This document shows positions 32,176-40,291 of a stretch of 51,566 nt of DNA, one piece after another (the stretch's first letter is position 1; each line of letters opens with the position of its first letter). The position numbers and the translations under genes were made by a program. Location: contig CAYUUX010000004.1 of the NCBI GenBank assembly GCA_964448085.1, forward strand, positions 1-51,566, written 5' to 3'. The notes beneath the pieces were generated by a model. That model was not told the DNA's origin. It saw nothing but the letters and a program-made list of their open reading frames with translations, and did not search any database. Source of the DNA: CAIJMI01 sp964448085. Lineage in GTDB: Bacteria; Patescibacteriota; Microgenomatia; UBA10105; UBA927.

Positions 32176-32850
32176 TTAGGCTACTGGGGCACTATATTCT
32201 GGATCAGGCATGCGGGTTTGTAATCCTACATAACCAATATTTTTTGCACTTGCGTCTTTATTCTTAACCCGGTAGAATATCGTGGAATCGGGTTGTCTGA
32301 GTTCTAAATCTCCTACTAATTGGGTCGTTCCGGTGATGGCGTTATTCACATAAATATCCGGGTCATTAAACAATTGTATTTCTGCATTCGCTTCCAGTAT
32401 AACCCCCATGATAAGCCATTCCTCATTTAAATAACCATCGGTAGGTTCAAAATATACGAACCCATTTGAGGCCACGTTGGTACTAATCCCCCCTATCACT
32501 TTCATGCCTTCCGGGGTTCTTAGGGGGTCGGCTTTGTAGCATATAACTGCTTCATAAACTATTACCAGGTCATCCTCAGCTTCATCGTTGGTTATTGTGA
32601 AATAAACTCCTGAATCGGCCCCGGTGCAATATAGGGTGACTTCTTTAAGCACATCCCCTGTTGTTACGCTTTCGATTGGCATGACTGTTGTTCCATCGGT
32701 AAAGTTAATGGTGAAATCTTTCGCATTTGTGTAAATGCGTTTAACAATCATGTCGTTATATTCACTTGCAGGTTTTAAGTTCTGCGTATCTCCTGCGGCT
32801 ATTGTGGCAGGTATTTGAATAAATTCTCCAACTTCTATCGGGTCAGCCAT
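32176..32850 (-). CDS. Probable beta-rich structural protein, 224 aa
   Basis: Moderate-length, beta-rich protein without signal peptide or membrane segments (for example ITNDEAEDDLVIVYEAVICY, GSVTGTTQLVGDLELRQPDS-like strands). It lies between the GLUG adhesin and other structural genes, so a virion role is likely. No specific family recognised. Confidence 0.6.
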   Translation of the reverse strand: MADPIEVGEFIQIPATIAAGDTQNLKPASEYNDMIVKRIYTNAKDFTINFTDGTTVMPIESVTTGDVLKEVTLYCTGADSGVYFTITNDEAEDDLVIVYEAVICYKADPLRTPEGMKVIGGISTNVASNGFVYFEPTDGYLNEEWLIMGVILEANAEIQLFNDPDIYVNNAITGTTQLVGDLELRQPDSTIFYRVKNKDASAKNIGYVGLQTRMPDPEYSAPVA

Positions 32851-32864
32851 TTTTCATTCCCCCT

Positions 32865-33296
32865 CTAATTTTGGGTTAAAGTTAATACTCCATCTGGGCT
32901 CCATTGGACTCTGAAGACCGTGCTGGTTGTTATCTTGTCTTCTCCGAAATCTACATATCCTAATAATGGGGAAGTTGAATCGACCCCGGTGTCTTTGTAG
33001 ATTATAGCATATCTGGCCGTGATTGTGGACGCTGCCCATTCTGCGTCATCTGCGTCAAATTTTGTTACGCCTGCGGATGGGCTTGATATTGCTTTATTTG
33101 CCAGTGTTGCCCCTCCCGCTGTGTACCCGGCCCCTACGACCTCATTCGTTATGTCGTCTTTAAATTCGTGTGCTTCTTTATCCAGGGTGTATGAACTGGT
33201 GCAAAGCATGACTTTTATGGTGTCGTCTTCTAAATCAAAAAGCCCTTTCATCATATTGGCCTGGGCTTTTGTGTACCATTTACCGCTTACTGCCAT
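32865..33296 (-). CDS. Tailed-phage-type minor structural protein, 143 aa
   Basis: Resembles a widespread siphophage protein of similar length: it opens with a WYTKAQANMMKGLFDLEDDT helix, then TIKVMLCTSSYTLDKEAHEF, GYTAGGATLANKAIS and ARYAIIYKDTG with a final 'W-x-x-D-G-x-x-T-L' strand. These proteins are associated with tails or capsid decoration in phages. It suggests horizontal input from tailed viruses into this genome. Confidence 0.65.
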   Translation of the reverse strand: MAVSGKWYTKAQANMMKGLFDLEDDTIKVMLCTSSYTLDKEAHEFKDDITNEVVGAGYTAGGATLANKAISSPSAGVTKFDADDAEWAASTITARYAIIYKDTGVDSTSPLLGYVDFGEDKITTSTVFRVQWSPDGVLTLTQN

Positions 33297-33310
33297 TTTT
33301 TAGTCCTCCT

Positions 33311-33943
33311 TTAGTCCGCCTCTCTTACGACCAGTCTGGCGGTGAACTCATTTGTTGCAATATCGTTATTCCAGAGGGCTATTCCCAGTCCTTCGCCTAA
33401 GTATGCTCCCTGAACTTTTACAACGACCCCACTGACTTTATTCACTTGGTCTGGATTTGTTTCATCCGGGCTTTTGGTTACTGTGAAAGTTTCTCCCAGT
33501 TTAACCCATCTAACTACTGAGTTGAATGTTTGTTTTTGGTATAGTTGGCCGGTGATATCTGTGTCCTGGGAGGGGTTTTCTATCATTACATCGTAGATTC
33601 TGCGTAGATTTGTGGGGGTGGTTAGGTCTGTTTTTGTTTTGAGGGTGTTTGCTGCGTCTAAAGCCGACCAGGTGAAACTCCCGGTTCCTACTGAGGCATT
33701 GGCTACTTGAACCATATCCAGAACGCCCTCAAGGTATCCGGTGTTTGTGGATACTGTTAGTAGTGTTGCTTCGGTTGCCAGTCCTGAGCCGTCTGATTGT
33801 AATGCGACCTTTACGTTGCCGTCTTCGTCTACGCTGTTTTCAAAGAGAGTTATGTTTTCTACGGTGCTTACGGTTCCTATGCTTATTATCCTTCCGAAGA
33901 TGGTTTCCACCATCGAACCGACCAGTTTAATGTCTTTAACCAT
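33311..33943 (-). CDS. Probable structural protein, 210 aa
   Basis: The start is the eleventh residue of the longest frame, set by GAGGAAGTGATT. Beta-rich sequence with repeated Thr/Val strands (SGLATEATLLTVSTNTGYLE, FTVTKSPDETNP, VVKVQGAYLGEGLGIALW). Lies within the structural operon. No family recognised. Confidence 0.6.
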   Translation of the reverse strand: MVKDIKLVGSMVETIFGRIISIGTVSTVENITLFENSVDEDGNVKVALQSDGSGLATEATLLTVSTNTGYLEGVLDMVQVANASVGTGSFTWSALDAANTLKTKTDLTTPTNLRRIYDVMIENPSQDTDITGQLYQKQTFNSVVRWVKLGETFTVTKSPDETNPDQVNKVSGVVVKVQGAYLGEGLGIALWNNDIATNEFTARLVVREAD

Positions 33944-33948
33944 CTTAA

Positions 33949-34575
33949 TCACTTCCTCCCTGGTCTTATCCATCCCTTGAACAGTACGTTGAAGACTTTT
34001 ATGTTGTAATCGAGATAGGCCCAGTCATCTTTTGCGTGGGTTGCGGCTGTGGTATATACGGCTCCACGGGTGCACCCTGCGAATGAGGTGCTGGTTTTCC
34101 GGGTGTAATTTATTTTTTCATCACCGATTCTTATCGTGCCTGCGTCATCGAAGCCCTCTGTTGAATTTACATGGACTGTTAAGCCGTCATCGGTCAGGTC
34201 TTCCGTTAATTGGGTTGCTCCCTGGTTTAAATTGAATATTTCTAATCTTATTTCATCGTTCACTTTCACCGGGGGCTCAAACATTCGACCAGTATCATTA
34301 ACTCCCTGTATCTGGTCAGGGCTGCTATCTAACAGTTTGGTATCGAAATACGTTAGGTACATGGTGCAATCGAAATAATCCATGCCCACATTGGTCAGAT
34401 ATAACACCCCGTCTTGAACCGGGTAACTTACTACCCCTTTACATTGGGGAGGCACTTCGACCCGGCCCCTCTCGAATAAAAGCCGGTCTTCATTATCCGG
34501 ATTATTCGCACGGTACGATTGCAACAGCCGGCATAGAATCCTGGCCTGTTCCGCACTTAAACATTCATCATTCAT
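33949..34575 (-). CDS. Phage-type structural protein with a GCTRG motif, 208 aa
   Basis: Contains AGTIRIGDEKINYTRKTSTS followed by FAGCTRGAVYTTAATHAKDD, the 'E-x-I-x-Y...F-x-G-C-x-R-G...T-x-A-x-x-H' motif common in virion proteins of tailed phages and archaeal viruses. The N-terminal half is a separate region. Probably a surface or tail-fibre-associated protein. Confidence 0.65.
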   Translation of the reverse strand: MNDECLSAEQARILCRLLQSYRANNPDNEDRLLFERGRVEVPPQCKGVVSYPVQDGVLYLTNVGMDYFDCTMYLTYFDTKLLDSSPDQIQGVNDTGRMFEPPVKVNDEIRLEIFNLNQGATQLTEDLTDDGLTVHVNSTEGFDDAGTIRIGDEKINYTRKTSTSFAGCTRGAVYTTAATHAKDDWAYLDYNIKVFNVLFKGWIRPGRK

Positions 34576-34577
34576 TT

Positions 34578-34742
34578 TCAGGTTCCTCCCTCTTTGTAAA
34601 CTGATTTCATGTTAGTAAATTCTTGAGAACTAAGGTGAACTATTGTCTGAACTAATTTATTGTTCTGACTTGCAGGAGCTTTTTGCTTGTCCTTAATTTC
34701 ATCATTTTCCGTTATATGAGTTAATGTTCCATTTAAAGCCAT
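34578..34742 (-). CDS. Small hypothetical protein, 54 aa
   Basis: The start is placed at MALNGTLTHI, after a GAGGG site; a longer frame overlaps the upstream gene. Short soluble protein with no recognisable motif, in the middle of the structural operon. Confidence 0.5.
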   Translation of the reverse strand: MALNGTLTHITENDEIKDKQKAPASQNNKLVQTIVHLSSQEFTNMKSVYKEGGT

Positions 34743-34743
34743 T

Positions 34744-35415
34744 TTAATCAGCCCTCGGTGCACATATTACCAGTCCCCTTACATAGGTTTGGTTGCAACT
34801 TCTAAAGAAAGGATGGCCTGCATTATAAACACTAATCCCAACGTGACTAACGTTATCCATACGAAAAGACCTTGCTCCTCGGTTGTAGGGGTGTAAAATT
34901 CGGTCGTATTTGGTTTCTCCTGGTTGGAAACATAAATCAGCCCCCCACGAACCTAAATCCAGAGCCTTCCAGGTTTCCATGTTGTCCTCGCTAACCCAAA
35001 ACATGGCTGCTCCGTAGGCGTAGTCGAGCATATTAGAGGTTACTGGGCAGCAGGCCCCTCCGTTGCTTCTTATGGGGCTGGTGGTGTATACTATGAACTT
35101 AGAAACTAAATCTGTTACGTTGGCTTTGAATCTTTCATCGGCCTCAAAATAAGTATTAACCCATTCATAGCCCTCACCACATCCATCGGTGCTGTATGTA
35201 GTGGCGACCAGTGTGGTTCCAATACATCCGGATGGGATTGGGAACTCTCCTCCCCCTCCTCCTCCGCTGCCTCCGCCTGGGCCTCCGCCATAGGCTCCGC
35301 CTGGGCCGTATATGCCTGTTCCTGGTGAGTAATATAGAATATCGTGACATGGGCACCTTGGAGACGCGACCGGTTCCACTTCTTCGGGGGGGAATATTTC
35401 TCTATCAAGTACCAT
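34744..35415 (-). CDS. Gly-rich structural protein, 223 aa
   Basis: Residues 34-57 are a glycine-rich linker (GPGGAYGGGPGGGSGGGGGG), joining a short N-terminal part with a Cys pair to a globular C-terminal domain (YSTDGCGEGYEWVNTYFEAD, VSHVGISVYNAGHPFFRSCN). The layout resembles a flexible-hinge virion fibre or vertex protein. It has its own promoter-like region upstream. Confidence 0.6.
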   Translation of the reverse strand: MVLDREIFPPEEVEPVASPRCPCHDILYYSPGTGIYGPGGAYGGGPGGGSGGGGGGEFPIPSGCIGTTLVATTYSTDGCGEGYEWVNTYFEADERFKANVTDLVSKFIVYTTSPIRSNGGACCPVTSNMLDYAYGAAMFWVSEDNMETWKALDLGSWGADLCFQPGETKYDRILHPYNRGARSFRMDNVSHVGISVYNAGHPFFRSCNQTYVRGLVICAPRAD

Positions 35416-35436
35416 TTGCTGCTCTCTCCAGTATGC

Positions 35437-35450
35437 CTAATTATTATAAG
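35437..35450 (-). promoter_or_regulatory. TATA-like promoter before 35415
   Basis: The minus strand reads CTTATAATAATTAGG 25-35 nt before the ATG at 35415. This is the right distance for a nearly leaderless transcript, and it follows a hairpin, so it probably starts a separate transcript. Confidence 0.4.
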
Positions 35451-35453
35451 GGG

Positions 35454-35483
35454 TGAGGGGGTTTTTTTGAGTCCTCCCCCTCA
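35454..35483. terminator. Hairpin at an operon boundary
   Basis: Perfect 8-bp inverted repeat TGAGGGGG / CCCCCTCA (35454-35461 and 35476-35483) with a 14-nt loop containing a T-run, between the genes at 35516-35887 and 34744-35415. It may end the upstream unit; no clear T-tract follows on the minus strand, so the call is moderate. Confidence 0.45.
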
Positions 35484-35515
35484 TTGGACTGAGTTTTACG
35501 GGGTTTTTACGTTAA

Positions 35516-35887
35516 TTAAACGTTGCTGTCTACTTCTAATCCTCTGAATGTGGCCGTGCAATTAGCAGTTGTTGAACTGTTTGCAAAGGTTATCACTACA
35601 TTGGTATGGATGTAGAGAGGTAGGCCGTAGAGGTCTTCAAAGTCTAAGCTGGTCACGCTATTGGCGACCGGGAGTTTGTGGTCTACTCCATCAATGACTA
35701 TGCTGGTGATGGTGCACCCACTGTTTCCCCAGATTAGACTAAGGGTTTTTGCAAGTAACACCTTTCCGCTGGTGACGGTGAGGGTTAATGTCCCTGTTCC
35801 GCTGCCAGTCACTTCGACCGTTCCGGTTAGGATGTCGGTCTTGTTGGAGAGGTATTTTAATGGTGCTGATACTCCTAATCCTGCCAT
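35516..35887 (-). CDS. Small beta-rich structural protein, 123 aa
   Basis: Alternating hydrophobic and Thr/Ser strands throughout (TVEVTGSGTGTLTLTVTSGK, VVITFANSSTTANCTATFRG) suggest a single beta-sandwich domain. No signal peptide. Located between other small beta-rich genes, so probably a virion protein. Confidence 0.6.
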   Translation of the reverse strand: MAGLGVSAPLKYLSNKTDILTGTVEVTGSGTGTLTLTVTSGKVLLAKTLSLIWGNSGCTITSIVIDGVDHKLPVANSVTSLDFEDLYGLPLYIHTNVVITFANSSTTANCTATFRGLEVDSNV

Positions 35888-35891
35888 GGTA

Positions 35892-36236
35892 TCATTCCTC
35901 TATTTCTCTTATACATTTGATGATTGCCCTAACTTGGATTGTCCTGCTTAGTCCATGGTTGCAGGTTACTCTTAGGGTGCTCCCCCATCCCAGGTTGTAA
36001 GGGTGATTTAGGGACTGGGGAAATGCTTCAACGTTTTTAGCGTCCGGGTTAATGTCGGTGTCCCCATCGTTTAGGGTTAGGTTCACGTCACCGTCCGGGG
36101 CTTGGAACTTGATATTTGTGATGTATCTTCGATGTTTTTTCGGGAGAGTTCTATCGTAGAGGGTTTTTGTTTCACCCACAGCGACCGATATCAGCCCGGT
36201 ATCAATATATTCAGTTTTTTGTCTCTTTATTGCCAT
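35892..36236 (-). CDS. Small beta-rich structural protein, 114 aa
   Basis: Beta-rich with a basic start (MAIKRQKTEYIDTG). The strands ISVAVGETKTLYDRTLPKKH and GDVNLTLNDGDTDINPDAKN, and the final ITVRAII-like strand, fit a compact sandwich. It lies next to the terminator and the gene at 36297-36752, so it probably belongs to the virion. Confidence 0.6.
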   Translation of the reverse strand: MAIKRQKTEYIDTGLISVAVGETKTLYDRTLPKKHRRYITNIKFQAPDGDVNLTLNDGDTDINPDAKNVEAFPQSLNHPYNLGWGSTLRVTCNHGLSRTIQVRAIIKCIREIEE

Positions 36237-36266
36237 TTTCTTTACCTCTTTCTCAGTTTTTTAGGC

Positions 36267-36298
36267 AAAAAATTCAAAAGAGGGAATTTAATTCCCTC
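36267..36298 (-). terminator. Strong intrinsic-type terminator
   Basis: Perfect hairpin GAGGGAAT-TTA-ATTCCCTC at 36280-36298, followed on the minus strand by TTTTGAATTTTTT. It overlaps the last bases of the gene at 36297-36752 and is the clearest terminator in the window, suggesting a highly expressed transcript upstream. Confidence 0.7.
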
Positions 36299-36752
36299 AG
36301 TAGTAAAGTTTTGCTCCTTTAACCAGAACTTTGATTCCGGAGGCAATTGCGGAGGAAGTGGTGTTGGTCACGTTCACTCGGTAGTTGTTACCAGCGGTGA
36401 TTACGTGAGGCACCAGATATTTGAATCCTTCCTGAACTAAGTCAGCAATGATGTCTCCTGGAACTCCACTTATGATAGGTACATCGTTTTCTCCGTAGAT
36501 GGAGATGGTGCACCCGTCCACTCCGACCGCCATGATACCGTCAAATATCATGGTTCGGCCAGTTTTGACCTCTTCATCAATGATGTCCACGTTACCCCCG
36601 GCAGCCAGGGAAGCAGACTGTAATCCGGTGATTGGTTTATCTTCAATCTTTCGGATTTTCTTTTTCTGCCCATTGGCAGATGATTCAGTTAGGTTGTCTC
36701 CGGTCAGGAAACGGGCCAGTTCTATCAAGTCTATAATGTTTCTTTCGGCCAT
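36297..36752 (-). CDS. Candidate major virion protein, 151 aa
   Basis: The start is placed by GAGGTGCG at MAERNIIDLIELARFLTGDN. A helical and basic head is followed by a glycine/Val-rich beta region (MIFDGIMAVGVDGCTISIYG, NNYRVNVTNTTSSAIASGIK). The gene has its own strong terminator directly at its end, which is unusual here and hints at high expression, as for a major capsid protein. No homology I can name; 151 residues is small for HK97 or double-jelly-roll capsids but could suit a single-jelly-roll fold. Confidence 0.55.
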   Translation of the reverse strand: MAERNIIDLIELARFLTGDNLTESSANGQKKKIRKIEDKPITGLQSASLAAGGNVDIIDEEVKTGRTMIFDGIMAVGVDGCTISIYGENDVPIISGVPGDIIADLVQEGFKYLVPHVITAGNNYRVNVTNTTSSAIASGIKVLVKGAKLYY

Positions 36753-36789
36753 ATTACGCACCTCGGTTTTGTTTTTTAGGCTTTTGGTT

Positions 36790-37365
36790 TTACAACACCC
36801 TCAGTAGCCTATTCTGAGCTTCTTCAGCCCGTCCCGTACTGTTGTCTAATATAAGAGCTCTTGCTGTACTAAAAGTTGTATAGGCAGCGACCACGGCACG
36901 GTTAAAGTCCTGGTGTTGTATTATTTCATCTTCAAGAGCATTCCTACGCCTGGAGGTATCTTTCATTCTTCTTTCCAGTATGTCGGATGGTTTGGCTTCC
37001 ACTAACACGATAGTATCTATGTTAATTTCATCAGCGACCCACACTGAAAAGGTTCCTAAATATCCCTCCGGGGTTAGAACGGAGGCATGCGTGTCTACTA
37101 CTACGTTTTTATTTCTTTCAACGTAGCGGTTATTGATTTCCTCCGCAGCCAGGCGTTGCAACTCCATTTGTGTCTCCCTATCTAATTCTCTCATTCCGTC
37201 CCTGTCCTCAACAACCATTTTATCTAAGGCTATTTTGAACATCACGGAACCCATGCCCACTAATTCATAGTCACTATCTGCAAGTGTCTTGATTATCTTT
37301 GGGCTGCTTAGTAGGTACGTTTTACCTACGCCAGGGACTCCACAAAGGAATATTGTGTTTGCCAT
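36790..37365 (-). CDS. adkA: Archaeal-type adenylate kinase, 191 aa
   Basis: Recognised by its whole layout: P-loop CGVPGVGKTYL at residues 7-17, MGSVMFKIALDKMVVEDRDG, NKNVVVDTHASVLTPEGYLG and the lid-like DILERRMKDTSRRR. Length equals the trimeric archaeal adenylate kinase (about 190 residues), which converts ATP and AMP into two ADP. The P-loop is intact. A viral copy may rebalance nucleotide pools during replication. Among many membrane-protein genes. Confidence 0.8.
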   Translation of the reverse strand: MANTIFLCGVPGVGKTYLLSSPKIIKTLADSDYELVGMGSVMFKIALDKMVVEDRDGMRELDRETQMELQRLAAEEINNRYVERNKNVVVDTHASVLTPEGYLGTFSVWVADEINIDTIVLVEAKPSDILERRMKDTSRRRNALEDEIIQHQDFNRAVVAAYTTFSTARALILDNSTGRAEEAQNRLLRVL

Positions 37366-37388
37366 GCTGATTACTCTCGATATGAACC

Positions 37389-37724
37389 TTATTTTGTGAT
37401 TTTATCCATTTTGTCAGGCAATTTGTCAATTGCTTTGGTTACTTCTTTGGGTTTGGGGATTATGAAATTGAAGAATTTTGCGTCATTTTCTATGTCCCGG
37501 TCTACTTCGGATACAATTTCCACTAATCCTTTTTTCCGGAACCATTCATAAATATGAATTGCGGCGACCCCTATGATGAATGTTTCAGTGTATAATATTA
37601 AAGTTTCGCCATATCGGGCTTTGACGGCCTCACGTTTTTCGTTTAATGTGTGGCCTATTTTCATTAGTGGGGTTACTACTGGGGCTGTAACGACCCTAAC
37701 TTGCTCAGGAGCTTCCATTTTCAT
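37389..37724 (-). CDS. Small membrane protein, 111 aa
   Basis: The start overlaps the preceding stop as ATGA. It has one hydrophobic segment in the middle (ETLILYTETFIIGVAAIHIY) flanked by charged regions; the tail (KEVTKAIDKLPDKMDKITK) is helical and basic. Part of the run of small virion or host-membrane proteins. Confidence 0.6.
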   Translation of the reverse strand: MKMEAPEQVRVVTAPVVTPLMKIGHTLNEKREAVKARYGETLILYTETFIIGVAAIHIYEWFRKKGLVEIVSEVDRDIENDAKFFNFIIPKPKEVTKAIDKLPDKMDKITK

Positions 37725-37879
37725 CCCGTCGATATGGGCACCGGTGAGATTGTCCTATCCCTGGTGTCTTTCCTTAAAAGGTCTACTGCATAATAGACGA
37801 ATAACATGCCCAAACAGGCAAATCCGCCGATTTTCATCCATTGTTCAAAGGTTATTTCCTCTAAATCCTTTAATATCAT
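37721..37879 (-). CDS. Small single-pass membrane protein, 52 aa
   Basis: Too short for routine calling. A GGAGGT site lies before the ATG at 37879, and the start overlaps the previous stop (ATGA). One transmembrane helix (WMKIGGFACLGMLFVYYAVD) precedes a charged tail (LLRKDTRDRTISPVPISTG). Its stop overlaps the next start, so it is tightly coupled in the operon. Confidence 0.6.
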   Translation of the reverse strand: MILKDLEEITFEQWMKIGGFACLGMLFVYYAVDLLRKDTRDRTISPVPISTG

Positions 37880-38277
37880 CTTTTTTTACCTCCATACGAC
37901 CTGGATGGGTGTGTGCACTTAACCATTGGCACCTCTTTCGTTATGACCCCTCCTTCCGTTGTTACGCATTTCTGATAACAACCAGGGCTATATTGGCTTA
38001 AACAATTCATTCCTGGAGGACATGGCTTTTGTCTTAATGTTGGCCTGGAACAAACTGCTTTAGGATTTTTTTGCGGGCCTATGGGTATTAAGTTAGCCGC
38101 TCCAACGGCTGCCCTTGGGGCATCTGAGGCCACGCTGCGGTCTATTGCCACTACTCCGACCGGGGTTCCTCCCGTTGTAGTTGTGGCTGTTTGGGTTTTT
38201 GAAGCCATGGCTTTATGTAGGAGGTATCCTATAACTCCTAAGCCCGCTATCCCCAAACCGACCAGTTTAATATCCAT
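37876..38277 (-). CDS. Anchored Cys-rich protein, 133 aa
   Basis: An AGGAGG site precedes the start. An N-terminal membrane helix (LVGLGIAGLGVIGYLLHKAM) is followed by a flexible Thr/Ala-rich linker and a C-terminal domain with seven cysteines (CSRPTLRQKPCPPGMNCL, GCYQKCVTTEGG). The anchored, cysteine-rich design suits an extracellular disulfide-bonded virion surface protein. Confidence 0.6.
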   Translation of the reverse strand: MDIKLVGLGIAGLGVIGYLLHKAMASKTQTATTTTGGTPVGVVAIDRSVASDAPRAAVGAANLIPIGPQKNPKAVCSRPTLRQKPCPPGMNCLSQYSPGCYQKCVTTEGGVITKEVPMVKCTHPSRSYGGKKR

Positions 38278-38288
38278 TCACATCCTCC

Positions 38289-38813
38289 TTAAAGTACGTA
38301 AAGGGACACTTGGGGTTCTAATCTGGTATTTGGAGTTACCTGTGCTTTTTTGCATGGAGCATATTTTTTGAACTCTTTTTGAGTTTGTTTATGCTTGCAA
38401 AGCTTATAACAATCCCCGGCTGCGTCCTGCTGGACTTGTTCGCCACATACTGCGTTCCTTTGTCTCTTCATTTTCCGAGTTATTTGGCCTTTGCCTATTC
38501 CTGGTAGTTTGGGCCTTACGGTTTGTTTGGTCTCCATGGCTGGCATGGGTAACGGTTCAAAGGGCTGTAATACAGTATCTTTTTGTGGCACTTCGGGCTC
38601 AGTTGGGGGGGTTAATTCTAATAGATTGGGTAACGGTTCGTTTAATTTAGGGTTTCTGCTACTGTATGCTTCAGGGTTTGCAGTTTTTTCCGCTACTTGT
38701 TGGACTTTTTGGGCTACCACTGGATGGCGGGATTGCATAAGGGCAAGTCCTCCAACTACTGCAATAGCCGCAGCACCTAATAATCCCATGGTGCTTCTTT
38801 TAATTTTCATCAT
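38289..38813 (-). CDS. Anchored protein with C-terminal Cys cluster, 174 aa
   Basis: Two tandem ATGs follow GGAGG; the second is better spaced. Transmembrane segment at residues 9-24 (MGLLGAAAIAVVGGLALMQS), then a proline-rich linker (LPNLLELTPPTEPEVPQKDT) and a basic C-terminus with CGEQVQQDAAGDCYKLCKHK. It is similar in design to the preceding gene. Confidence 0.6.
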   Translation of the reverse strand: MMKIKRSTMGLLGAAAIAVVGGLALMQSRHPVVAQKVQQVAEKTANPEAYSSRNPKLNEPLPNLLELTPPTEPEVPQKDTVLQPFEPLPMPAMETKQTVRPKLPGIGKGQITRKMKRQRNAVCGEQVQQDAAGDCYKLCKHKQTQKEFKKYAPCKKAQVTPNTRLEPQVSLYVL

Positions 38814-40275
38814 CTTTCCTCCTAATCATGTTCCTCAAGACTCTATACATTCTCCCAGATTCTTTGTCTTGGACTGTGAACGTGTATTCCTCCGCTTTAT
38901 GCACTATGGCGGGGCCTTTGAAGAAACTTGCTTTGGATATTATTTCATCACCGGGTTCCACGTCCAAATTTATCTTTTTTAGCCCTATTTGCCTGCTAAC
39001 TTTCCGTTTAATTTCTTTTATTTCGTCTTGTTTGCGGGGGGGCAATGTTAGGGTTTTGGTTATTGGTTCTTCGGCTTTTATGTTATCCAGGCCGTAGTCC
39101 CCATCTCCCTTTTCGACCAGCTTGGCTTTGTATTTTTTCTCAATATCTTTTTTGGCTTCATTGAACGATTCTTTATTTCTGAATCGGAGGGATTGGACTT
39201 CTAATTTGTCCTCACCCCATTTTTTTGCAAGTATTAACCGGGTGTTTTTGGATACTTCTTTAGTTACAAAAGTATCATCATCGAAGAGTTCCGGGTCATC
39301 TATGCGTACTCTCAGCCATTTATCCTTTTTTGCTGGTTCTGGGGTAGGTTCTAATGATTCCACTGGTTTTTCGACCACAATAGTTGGTTCTTCCGCTTTG
39401 ACGGCTTCTATTGGGGTGCATGTTTCCGGGTCATGTAATTGTCTTTGGCCTGTTAGGCGTAACATGGGGATTTCTGGGCCCAGTTCTTCCTCTGGCACCG
39501 GTTCTTCGACCGGGGCAGGGGGGGCTATCGTGGTATCGTGAGGCTGGTTTTGTGGTTCTGGCACAACTTCAGTTATTTCAGGTTCGGGTGTAATTTCTTC
39601 AGCAACTATTGGTTCGGAGGACGAAGCCTCCCCTTCGTTAGTTTCAACTGGTGCATTCTCATTGAGGATTGCCTTATCTTGTTGAAGGGGAGCCTCTTCG
39701 ACCACTGGTTCAGGAGCCGGATTTACCAATTGCTCCACTGGGATTGAAACATCTTCTTGAGGTGATTCTGTTTCGAGCTCCTTCATCACCGGTTCGTTTG
39801 GAGTTTCAGGTGGTAGAATTTCGGCCGGTACTTCGACCTGTTCCAATTCCCCCGTTTCGGCCCCTTCAGTTATTACTGCGGCCTGGGGGGTTTCTTCTTC
39901 ATCTGATTCTGGCTTTTCCTTTTTGGTTGCTTTTTTGTCACCTTTTAGGTCTGCTTCAGGTTCCTTTACTTTATCGGCAACTTTGTCGGCTGCCATTTTG
40001 GCTCCTTCTTTAGCGACCTTCCGAGTTATGCTTCCCCCGATAAGTTCCGGGAGGATTGCGATTCCAGCGATTGCGATACCTCCAACGATTGCCCAGGGGA
40101 GGTAAGGCTTGATTGCCTCAATTGCTGCTTTAGTTTGTGCGGATGTCGCCATTGCTGTTGCCTGTTTTTGCGTGGCTGCAACAGCGGATTGGGCCTGTTG
40201 TTGTACGACCTGGGTGGAAGGGGGCTTTACTGCCGCCAACTTTTTCTGATATTCGCTTAGAGGTATTAAGGCCAT
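38800..40275 (-). CDS. Large anchored acidic protein, 491 aa
   Basis: The start is at MALIPLSEYQ, after AGGTGA; a GTG nine bases earlier is less likely. A helical N-terminus with Ala/Gln-rich segments leads into a hydrophobic region (LPWAIVGGIAIAGIAILPEL), then about 230 acidic, Pro/Glu-rich residues (for example EEAPLQQDKAILNENAPVET) and a folded C-terminal domain of 150 residues (WLRVRIDDPELFDDDTF, KKINLDVEPGDEIISK). It looks like a viral spike or stalk with a long flexible arm. Confidence 0.6.
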   Translation of the reverse strand: MALIPLSEYQKKLAAVKPPSTQVVQQQAQSAVAATQKQATAMATSAQTKAAIEAIKPYLPWAIVGGIAIAGIAILPELIGGSITRKVAKEGAKMAADKVADKVKEPEADLKGDKKATKKEKPESDEEETPQAAVITEGAETGELEQVEVPAEILPPETPNEPVMKELETESPQEDVSIPVEQLVNPAPEPVVEEAPLQQDKAILNENAPVETNEGEASSSEPIVAEEITPEPEITEVVPEPQNQPHDTTIAPPAPVEEPVPEEELGPEIPMLRLTGQRQLHDPETCTPIEAVKAEEPTIVVEKPVESLEPTPEPAKKDKWLRVRIDDPELFDDDTFVTKEVSKNTRLILAKKWGEDKLEVQSLRFRNKESFNEAKKDIEKKYKAKLVEKGDGDYGLDNIKAEEPITKTLTLPPRKQDEIKEIKRKVSRQIGLKKINLDVEPGDEIISKASFFKGPAIVHKAEEYTFTVQDKESGRMYRVLRNMIRRKDDEN

Positions 40276-40291
40276 ATATATCACCTTTTAT

